This document shows positions 1 through 21,886 of a DNA stretch of 64,000 nucleotides, piece after piece; positions within the stretch are counted from its first letter, which is position 1, and each line of letters begins with the position of its first letter. Origin of the DNA: Hypomesus transpacificus (lineage: Eukaryota > Chordata > Actinopteri > Osmeriformes > Osmeridae); contig NC_061081.1 in NCBI RefSeq assembly GCF_021917145.1, forward strand, positions 9,758,100-9,822,099. Reading direction: 5' to 3'. Made by a program: the position numbers and the translations under genes. The notes below the pieces were generated by a model, which worked only from the letters and a program-made list of their open reading frames with translations, was not told where the DNA came from and ran no database searches.

Positions 1-742
1 AAATACATATGTAACTATAAAAACTGATAGCATGCTGAACTTGTTCTGTGTTCAAGCAGAGCTGTTCCTTTACTTGTTATAAGAGAAAGCAGTGAAACAG
101 TGGATTCCTTGTTGAGTTCTAAATATTGGTGTGTGGACTGAAAATGTCTGCCTCGAAAGAAATACGTTTCTTTGCGGAGTAAGGATATACTAGAAAAAAT
201 GCCATCAAGACCTTGTTACACCTAAATTATGTTTTAAGTCACATGGGAACCCAATGATTTCTTCCTTAATCTTTTCACAATTGCCTTAAAATCACATTTT
301 GATGGCCTAAAGAAGAGCAAAGAGTCCTATTAGAGGTAAATTATGTACAATAACAACCAGAGAACTGGTTTCCAAAGCAATTTCCATGTCCTTGTGTGCA
401 TCAGGAGTGTGTTTGTGCAATATGGCCAGGTTCAAGTATTGTTCTTTTACATAAATAAGAGACTGAGTCTTGGATTGTGTATGAACAGAAAGGTCCATGG
501 CCTGTTCAGAGATAATGACTTCAAAGACCTCATAAGAAGCAGTTGTCTATTTACAGTAATATCTCTGGTCACTTGCCCAAACACTCTTTGAAAGTTAATA
601 TAAACTGAATAGCTAAGGAGCATGCATGCAGCCATAATTAATTCTCCTTATGCTTGAAGTCACAAAAACATATTTTCTCATTCTTATAAATGTGAGATCA
701 TTTAATCTGTCCCTGGATATGTAGTCCCTATGTATCTGCACA

Positions 743-768
743 GTGTGTGTGTGTGTGTGTGTGTGTGT
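743..768. repeat. GT dinucleotide microsatellite
   Basis: An uninterrupted run of GT units, followed by looser GT-rich sequence to about 800. It lies in the gene-free left part of the window and creates the histidine/threonine-rich spurious ORFs on the minus strand. Confidence 0.9.
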
Positions 769-1192
769 GACTGTGTTTGTGTTTGTGTGTAAGGTTGCAT
801 GTGTGAAACTGTGTGCGTGTGTTAAGTAAGGTAAAACAGATGATCTTTGATGTGTTTTCCCAAATGTGTGAAATTGGGCTTCTGCCAAACAATGAATGTG
901 CTTCTCCCTTAAGAGCCCTGGCACACCTCCAGCCTCTCAAGCACCTGAAGATAAACAACATATAATCGACGTTACGGCAGAAAATTGTTGCATCAAAACA
1001 TTTCTTTCTCGACAAACAGAGAATACAAGCTTTGCTGCCACCCATAACTGTCTAATTACTAGACGGTGATGCTCTGCTTTTAAGAGACAGTATCTAAGGA
1101 AGGCCTGGGATGTTCTTTGTAAAGTACTTCCATTTCACCACAGTTGCACAGTTAGCATGCACATTAGTTACATGATCAATTATGTTTGTGTG

Positions 1193-1302
1193 CAGGCCCG
1201 TAGTCAGCCTAGTGATAGGGGCGGGGGGGATTCATTTTTTGTAATTTAGTGGAACTACCCAACTTTTGTCGAACTATCCGAACCCCCGTGTCTATGGGCC
1301 TG
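1193..1302. mobile_element. Short MITE-like element with terminal inverted repeats
   Basis: The left end reads CAGGCCCGTAG and the right end CTATGGGCCTG. These are inverted copies of each other with one mismatch over 11 bases, bounding about 110 bp. The element abuts a GT run on the right, so a target duplication cannot be judged. The terminal CAGG and small size suggest a non-autonomous DNA transposon; the family is not assigned. Confidence 0.45.
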
Positions 1303-4300
1303 GTGTGTGTGTGTGTGTGTGTGTGTGACAGTCAGACTTGTGTGCATGCTCTATGTGAGAAGAGGAGCTAATATGTAAAGCTTTGGTCACGTGATCGAGG
1401 GGTATCCTTCATCTAAATTCGTATCTGACTTGGATTGAAAGGTTTCAGTATTATTATTATTTATTTATTTTTACTGGGGCATGTGCTCAAGTAAAAAGGG
1501 TCAAGGGACGCCGCTGCTTTGTGCATCTATGTTCACTGCATGGAGTTGAAACATGCACATCCATTCAGAAGTGCACACACACACACACAGCAAAGAGAGC
1601 AGAGTTAAGAACTTTCCTCTGAATGTGTGCCTGGCATTTTGAAATTTTAATGAATGGGGAAAGTCTCTCGCAGCAAGCTGCACTGAGACGCTTGGATACC
1701 GGAGCTAAATCTTCGTCAAGCATGAGGGAACAAAAATAAATTGCTGGAGTGGGGAGCTTGGAAAAATAACATCCCAGCCTACAGGGAGATAATGCCACCA
1801 GTGCATCCACCCATGGACCAAACACAGGACTGCATGCAGGTTAAGCAAGCCAGGTAAAGAAGCGCTCCTTTAGCACAGCTTGATGCATTTCTGGCCCGGA
1901 GAATCTGCAGACAAAAATGCCAGACATGACACGGCATGTTTAAGCAAACACTGTCCATTTAATAGCTTGTTTTGGTTGTAAATATTTCAACAGTGGACCT
2001 AAATAGGCCATGTCTGCTTCTGCTCACATGCTTATCCACACATTCTTGCAGAAGGTGCAATGAGAGTAATTGCTAGAAATGTCAGTGAGTGTTGAGAGCA
2101 CTTTGAAACCAATGTAGAAGTTTGGAGAATCTTTGAGCATACGCTCTTCAATCACAAAAGTGGGAGGTGCTGAATGAGGGAGAGTGAGGAAAGGAAGATT
2201 GTCGGAGGTGGAGCAGATGTTGTGGCACTTTAGTGTGTAATTTTGTGTTTGGCAAAGTTTGCTGCTTCAGTATTTGTAGATTACTTTTTCACATTACTAT
2301 GGTATACTGGAAAACAATTAGAAGTGTTTCAAAACTTTTTAAATAGGTCTACATTTATTGGCAAAAACATTAAATACATGCAAAGAGCCCCTCTTTTATG
2401 GCAATCTGATTTTATAATCCAATCAGTATAATTGTGATTTCACCTGACTAGTTCAAATGTTTTCTATGTCCTGATGATATGATTAGTGAAATTATGTTGG
2501 CTGTACATTTTATGCTAGGGCCAAAAAAGTGTGCAATGCGGGTTTTTGTGATTTTTAGGGGAGCAAATTAAGCTTTTATTTAAAATCATCTGATCCCTCT
2601 GCACAATAATCTAGAACAATGTGAATCAACACCACAACAGCTGAAGCTAAACCTTTCAAAACATTCACTACCAATAGTTTTGGCCATGACTGTACTGCTG
2701 CTTAGCGGGAAAGGTAACTGGTGATTGGTGTTAAAAAGCAGTATTTTGGGGGAAGGAGGGGGGGGGGGGATTCCCTCAGACTTTCACCCTCTTGCTGCAG
2801 TACTTTGCTATTGATTTCAGATAGTCCCATAGGGGGGAGAAGTGGAGTGAGTGAAAAAAAGAGAGAATGAGGGCAAGAGTGCGTCTGCCATTACTGTGGG
2901 CCAAAAGTTCAAGATGATCAATCTGACCACTAAATAAAAACTCTCCTCTTCTCCCCTGCTACTCCCCTCCCACCACGTGCTCTACATAAGTGCATGGTGC
3001 TTTGGCTTCCAACAAGGGTGCCTCAAGGTTGCTTTTGACAGGCTTGAATTTCAGAGAGCACAAATGCAGGCTATCATCCTGCCTAGCTGGTAATGCTATC
3101 ATAAATGGACTTCCCGTCACAGCACAAAACCTCACACAGTTTAAAACTGATACTGTGGGGATAGAATATATGCCTGCTGAGAGAATGAGTATGTGGGCTT
3201 GTGTGTATAAGGGCACCTGACTGACAAAACCCCCAATATCCACCTACCCGTCACATATAGGGTGGTTTTGCTGATGACCGTAGAGAACTACGTCCGGTGA
3301 GACTGACTTCAGTACCTGGGCTGCAGTGGCTGCACCGACCGAGGGGCTACTATGGAAGCTAGGAGCCTTCGAGATGCACTCATGATTAGGTCCTTAATCT
3401 GCCAGTTCTTAGAGGGTACTGGAGAGACCCCAACACGCCAGAGTGCCTCAGACTTTTAATACACAAACATCTGTTCTGTTTGAAGGCAAATTACTACAAG
3501 GTCAGTTTAATGGTCCTTCAGTGCTACATACACACACATACATACACACAAAAACACACAATAACTTAGTCACCGGCATGCACATGCATCACAGTCCTGT
3601 GGGTAACTACACAAATACACTGTACAAACATATATACATCATGATACTGAGAGAAATAATTGAAAGGAGAGTGAAGTGTATTTGGCCTTCAGTTAGCCTA
3701 CATAAGTGAAACAAACACAGGATATCACTGTTGTGCTCAAGGACTAGCTCTAGTCTGTAATTCACCGTTGGCACAGTGTAAAAGCATAAGGAAATAAGAA
3801 CAGGAAAGTTTACATTTACAGGGTAATACCAGTATATTACTACTCTCTCTGGAGACCCTGCCCAGGAGAAATACATTATTTTTTGTTTTTGTTTTTTGTA
3901 AATCAGTCACTTTCTCTGAGATTGATGGTTTGCATTAAACAAGCAAGAAGGGAGCAACTATGGGGGAAGTTCAACTGCCAGTTAGTGGGCATTGTACATG
4001 GCACAAATGGCACAAACAGCCCAGTAATCATACAGTTTAAGGGTTATGTGATGCTTGAGGTAGAAACCAGGGTTTTTCCTGGCTCTGAATGGGCCTGTCG
4101 GGGTCACTACGCATGACAGTAGGCACGACCAGTCAGCGTAGAGTAGAGACAATGACTTACCTTGACAGGAATCAATGCATTTTCATGTTATTTCTGACCA
4201 TTTGATAAACTAAAATGCCGGTTCAAAATTTTTTGAACCAGCACATTGGAAGAGAGAGGGGAAGTGAGTTTGAGGTAGGGAGATGTGGAGTTGGGAGATG

Positions 4301-7089
4301 GGAGGCAGTCCATTGCAGAGGTCACATCCTGCTTCAGAGCATTTCACCCTCTTCCAGATAAAAGGATCTGACAAGGCCATGGTAGTCTCTCTCATCAGCC
4401 TTCGGTCCATCAATGGCCACCCTGCAGCACACGTCAAGGTGGTCATTATTGAGTCGCTTCCTCAATGGTGTTTTCACTTGTTGAAAATGTAATGGAGGAT
4501 GCAATGATTGTGCTAAAATAGAGGATTTAATTTTTTGATTTAGGTTTGTCTTTGCAATTGTGCAATTACCCATTTATGTAGGCCTAGCTATGATCATTAT
4601 TGTGGTAATTTAGATAGAGACATTTTATGTACAATCAGCCTTAACGTTTGATATCATAAACTGCCATATCATTAAAACGTAGGCTATGTAGGTTTGAATC
4701 ATTCTGAAATCATTGTTCATCCTTGCATAGTTAAAAACATGTTTTATTTGTGTTACGTTTTCTTTATTTTTTTCAGTTATTTTTCTATAAACATACTTTT
4801 TGATAGTGATCAATAAGGTTGAGATTTGTCTTCTTTTTAATCTATCTATAAGGTGAGGAAAGGCTTAAACACAATTTATGGGCATTGTTCCAACTGACAA
4901 ATAATTACCGTTAATGAGGTCGTCAGGGACACACAAAAAACACTCTCTTTGAACATTATCCTGCATTTAACATGAAAGATCTAGGCAGTACTACAACTCT
5001 TTGCTTATTGGAAAACGCACGATGAAGGGATACTTGGGCAATCTGCGAGAGTCTTCTTCTCTGGGCCTGCCAATAAGTTCCCCGTGGGTGCCAGGAAACT
5101 CCATCCTGTAACTCCAGTGCCAGAGAGATTCTATTGAACTGTAGCTCTGTGAATGCAGATGTATTTACCCAGACTTACTACCATGGGAAACATCAATCAA
5201 ACAGGCAGAGAGTCTCCAAACCACAAAGCTGAAGGAAAGCATTGATGTGCAAAAACGTAGCTAAATGATTTAAGTCCAGCCACTTCTTCAGCCACACTTA
5301 GCAAACTAAAGCCTGGTGAGAGAGAGAAGTCCTCAGAGAGAAACATGGAGGCCATTTAAATTTTCTCTGGTAAATTACTCAGGAACAGGTAAAGCAAGTA
5401 AGAATTGTTAATTCAAAGTTCCAAGTAAAAATGCTTTGGAAGGTCATTTAATAGCTACATGATGCCTTATTGCTGTCACTTGGCACTAGGCTAGTGTTTA
5501 ATATTGAACATGAATGTTCGAATTTTCCTTGCAGTATCCTATGTGTGTATGTGTCTGTGTAAAAAAACATACAGACATAAAATACTGCACTGCAGACATT
5601 CCTACATAATTTGCATGGCAACTGAAAACAGTCTCAATCAGAACGCATAAGCAAGACTTATCTACAAGCCCAAATAGACTGGGGACAAATGCTTCATGTC
5701 AAACGTACAGGAAGTAACATTTTGCATTCACAACAAAATTCAACTCTACGTTGGAATGAAGTTTCAGAATAATGCCATGATGAAGGACTTGCATGAAGAC
5801 TAGTTCCCTTTCTCACTTCAAAAATGGAATTTGACAAGTTTTCTTAAAACGACCCCATGTGTCCCTTCCTGTTGAAGCAGATTTAACTGTCAGGAAAGTT
5901 GTTATGCAAGCTCTCCTCTACCAAACATCTCATTCACAATTCATGTTCTTACTTCCCCCATACCCCCCTGCTTTGTTTTGGTTCTGCTGCCAAGAGTTTC
6001 AGATAAAGTTCTGTAAACTTGTCATCACCTTTTCCAATTCAAACTGCTGCACGCTGTGCTTCAAGGGTTATGCCTCACGGCAAGTCTCAAGCTCTGCGTA
6101 GCTTCCGGGGGAAATCTTTTCTTTCTTTCTTTATTCATAACACATCAGCATAACTCGGGACTCCCTTGCCTCGCCATGCGTTCCTTTGGAAGAGGACTTT
6201 GCCTCCAGAATGCCCTCATAGAAACAGGAATCACCTGCAGCATGCTGTAACTCTCCTGCAATGTGTTTGTTCTACTATTGACAGTATAAGTTTGATCTGG
6301 ACACAAACAAAGTGAGCATTAGCATTGTATGGACACAGGTGTGTGGAATTGAGACCAACCATTTTTCAATTTCACATTCATTGTAATTTTCCTAGTATTA
6401 TGCTCTGTATTTCTACATATAAATTCACTTTGATTACAAAAGGACAGTTGTGGAGCACAGCTGGTACAGTACAACTGGTCCACATCATGCTCAAACGTCT
6501 GTCAGACCGTAGTACCTAGGGCCAGGGGGGAGTGAGACCCACGGCTGGAGAAGGCTTTCTCAAAAGTTTCCTTATTTTGTAACTTACATGCAATTTGTTT
6601 CGTTATTTTTACAAATCAAATCAAAACTAGGCAGCAATGCACAAATGGCTCTTCAGTATAGTGTAGTTGTTCCTATAAATTGACAAACAAAGCGTTTTCT
6701 ACCCTGCTCCACATAAACTAGTAGTCACAGACTCTGCTCATCAAGTGTGTATTCGTCATCATTTATTAGCATGTTTAATATCAGTAAATGATTTTATTTC
6801 AGTCAGTCATACATAACTTTTTGAACTGTCGATTTGAGGGCTTTGTAATTCAAAAATGTTGGAAGAACCTCCAAAGTTATCTACAGGCTGTGTACAAACA
6901 GGACAAAATCATTTGTCTTTCGACTTCCAAATCTAATTTCAAATAAAGCTGTTGTAGCTAGTGCGTCTACTGGGTTGAAGCAACTAAAGGCTTTCTTATG
7001 TAAACCCAATTTAGCCGCACCCACACAAAAAAAATTGGTCGGGTAGTTGGGTCTGGGATCGCTAGTGTTGGGGGAAAATATGTCCGAAA

Positions 7090-7375
7090 AGGACCTGTTT
7101 GGACCAATCAAATAGTCAGGGCGGGCTTTATACAATGATGGACAGATGATCAACAGCAACGTAATCAATCACGTCACCAACGAGCACTTTGGTTGAATTC
7201 GTTTTCAACAAACAACATATAACGTTGCTCTGATTGGTTGTATGTCCATCCAATTGAGCGAAGAGGCATTTTTTTCTGGGTTCAGTTGAAACACGCCCCA
7301 TACTCAGTCCAACGGAGCGGTTTCAGACTCATAATCTGACTAGAATTAGACAGATTATTAGTCAGAAGTATGACA
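7090..7375. repeat. Diverged copy of the repeat at 50.7-51.0 kb
   Basis: Blocks such as GTTGCTCTGATTGGTTGT, followed by a TCCATCCAATT-like block and AGAGGCATTT, occur here in the same order and strand as in the inverted-repeat element at 50672-51029. The ends are too decayed to place exactly. It is probably an old copy of the same non-autonomous DNA transposon. Confidence 0.4.
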
Positions 7376-9051
7376 ACGTCAGGCAACCTTGACCTCAAGA
7401 CAGGATTCAGGGTAGGAATTAAAACAATTAAAACACTAATTATGATTCTGTACACAAGTTGTCTATGGCTGCATATGCTCACAGATGCACCTCGGTGGCT
7501 TCTCTGGAAATACTGAAACACAGAATATTTAATCATGGAATGTTTATTCAGCGTTAAAGACCACTGGGCAAATTATTATAGGGAGGTGACAGGATCGAAC
7601 AACGGAGAACATCAAACGTCATGCCGATGGCAACACGCCAACATCTATTTGGCTTGTACGTCGCTTGTACTGGTCACTTCTACAAAGTTCTCACCGCTGT
7701 GAGGAGTTTCGATAACTCCACTCATCTCCAGGTGGGTGAACAATACTACCCAGCATGAGAGCTTTCCCCACCATCATTAGATGGATTCATGTGGTAAAGC
7801 ATGACAAAACTGTGTCGCCAATTTAACTTCATTTAAAGATACAAAAGTATTTGATTAGTTCTCGTAACGAGATAGACCACATAGTGCGGCCACATGGTCA
7901 GTCACGATGGTGGATTAGGGTGTATTCTGGTGTCCAATTGAAGGAAATCCTAAACTTCTTTAGTGTGAAAATTCTCAGTTTGTATAGTCATGGTAGAATC
8001 CTCACTTGTGTGAAAACCTTTTCCTCACAGCAAAAATAAACCATCCTTAACTGTCTTGAAGAAGTAGAGCTTCTTGCCATTTTCCCACTTCTCTCTCTCT
8101 ATTCCCTGAACAATTCCAAGCCAGCGGTTCTATTAAAACAATGCTGTCTCATGCAAATTGCACACCATCGTCAAGCTCCTCGGTTTTATCTCATATCCTC
8201 ACTGCTCCCTCTCCTTAACACTCAACTGTCTCCCTCTTTTTCTCTCTCCCTTCCCTCTCATGCTTTTATGGAGATTGTGATAACCATATGTTGCAGGTGG
8301 AACCAAGACATGTCTATGAATCAATTCAAAGTCGTAGCTCTTTTTGAACTGAAGGCTACAATGCACTCATTGAACATGAAGCGCTCATGAAATAGAAGTG
8401 TTTCTCAGAACCACAGATCACCAGGAAGTAGTTTACAAAACACACAAACAGGCATTGGCTGGTATGTGGACTGACAACCCAGTCATGGATGTTGAAGCTA
8501 TGTTAGTGTCAGATTAGAAACCAAGATCATCTTCAAGCGGTCTTCTCTTCACTCTTCAACTTGCACAGATACATGGTAGGCATTTAGTTGACTTAGTTAA
8601 GACCGAAGGTCCTGGCACAGCAAGTTTGTCCGGGCTTGATTAGAAAGCACTCATAACGCTTCCCATTAACCCAGTTTCTTTTAAAGACCTTTGATAAAGA
8701 AAATAAATGTATGTTCTGATGCTACATGGCATACAGTACAATCCTTGAACAGGCCTACAGCTTAAGTGGAACATCGGCGAGAACATTTGCATAGGCCATA
8801 CAAACGTGGTCATTATTCAGGGAGCAAAAAAGGTTTTTCAGCAGCAACTGAGGAAAGTCCACCCACACCAATCCACGCCCACACTATTCTATGGAGCTGA
8901 GAGTAATCATGTACCTGGGTATGCAAATGATCTTTAAAAGCCTTGCAATATCTGAACTCCACAATTAGGCCTATGATTTCAAACCTGCATTAAAATAAGC
9001 TTTGACAATGACAGAACTGCGTGTGGTGTATGATTGATTTTACCTTTACCT

Positions 9052-9057
9052 TTTATT
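9052..9057 (-). terminator. Candidate polyadenylation signal of suclg1
   Basis: AATAAA on the minus strand, about 640 bases beyond the suclg1 stop codon. Nothing else recognisable lies between, so the stretch 9060-9693 is most simply 3' UTR. No transcript evidence is available. Confidence 0.4.
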
Positions 9058-9693
9058 TCATTCAATCCTTAATACATTGAAGCAATTCTAAAACTAGTGC
9101 AGACATTGACCCCTTTAACCTTTCAATGAGATGTGTAAGCTACAGAATTAACAAAACACACATCACAGTGTACTTTCCACTACACATACATGTTTCTCTG
9201 TGGGAGTGGAGGGAAATAAAACCAGAGCACATAGAATAGTTTGAGAAATACTTCTTATTCAGGTAGACAGCCAGTGAGATCAGTCGGTGTTTTACAGTAA
9301 GAGTGACAAAGCAGAGAGGCAGGAGCTAGATCACCAAGGTTACCATGGCAACCGCTATGCTGCTAGCTGACTAGGGACATAAATGAATCGAAACAAACAT
9401 CACACCACTGCTACTAAAACGGATGGATGACTGTTCTCCAAAAGGCTGGTACTTCCATGTCCAACAAGCTTGTTAAAAAGCTGTTGGGATAGATGACTAT
9501 ACCGTTTCTTCTTTTTGGAAAGGTGAGTTCATAGCTGATCTTGAACTAATGTGGGTCTTTGTGTGCCGATGGCCGTTGAACTGCGAAGGGGCATCCTGAC
9601 GTTTCAAACTGCTCAGCATCATGGTGGGAGGGGCAGAAGGTTGGTGGAAGTGGTTGAGGGGCAGAGGGTTGGTCGCTGTTCTCCTCTCCCCTT

Positions 9694-20997
<11,304 letters not shown>

Positions 20998-21886
20998 CTT
21001 CGGTCATTCACCAATGACACGGGAGGCTTGAGGACCTACAGTCAAAGGCACGAGTTAACTGTAAATATGCCTGACGTTTCTAAATATATTGAATTGACAA
21101 ATTAAATGAGCAACTACTCAATGTATACTTTTAGATAATGATGTGTCAATAACTCAATACAATATAAGTTAATTATTTAGCAATGAATGAGTTTTACATT
21201 TTGTCAGGCAACTACCAAGGCTAACAATAAACCGCAGTGAATGTTGGATACTGTAGTAAAGACGGAACATATTCACAGCAGTGAATCTTCTCCCCAAAGG
21301 AGGGCGCAACATTACCACAATATGTTCCAAGTTTGAAAAATGTATCCAGTTTACGTGTGACTGCAGCGAGGGGATGTTCGTGTGGACATTATTTACTTTT
21401 ATAACTTACAAGTTACTGTGTTGTAACTTACCTATTTATTACTTTATGTTTAACGTTTTCCCTTGTCCTTGTGAATTCTTTTGAGTTCTTCATCCTTGTC
21501 AAATGAAGAATTCAATCAAATAGGCCTACGTTACGCTCCATTTCTTTTGTACTTCCTATCACTCAAACCATATATGGAAAAATAAGCCATTGTAGTCTAT
21601 TTTAATGGCTTTAGTCATCATCCTGTTAAGTTTCCCTCGTGATATATTTTTTATATGTGCCTGAAAAACTGTCCAATCATTTGACACCAACTCTCTACAT
21701 TTTCATTGGGTAGCTCTTGTTGCGTTAGCTTCCGTAAATGCGGCCATTCACTATCAAGTCTACGCTCAGTTATTTTAGTTTTGGCATGAAGCGATAGTGC
21801 TCACCGGCTACGAGAAACAGCGCAATGACGTAAGCGTACCTCAGGAAATATCGAACAAATAATAACAACCTATCGATCCATTCAAG
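20998..21886. promoter_or_regulatory. Shared upstream region of suclg1 and cisd2
   Basis: About 890 bases separate the two start codons, which point away from each other. A CRE/ATF-like TGACGTAA lies at 21826-21833, about 55 bases before the cisd2 ATG. No TATA box is obvious. Both products serve mitochondrial or ER energy metabolism, so co-regulation is plausible but not shown. Confidence 0.45.

Larger units (their letters stand above)
1..9050. other. Intergenic region, no gene recognised
   Basis: I find no exon series that reads as a known protein on either strand over about 9 kb. All open frames are short and lack splice-consistent partners. What can be seen is a GT microsatellite near 743-768, a short inverted-repeat element at 1193-1302, a second GT run near 1303-1326, a poly-G run near 2757-2770, and a diverged relative of a repeat found at 50.7 kb (about 7090-7375). 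Enhancers or a noncoding RNA cannot be excluded by eye. Confidence 0.5.

Noticed and set aside
728-1045. 105-residue ORF with a His/Thr run
   Set aside because: Made by the GT microsatellite; no homology or splice partners seen.
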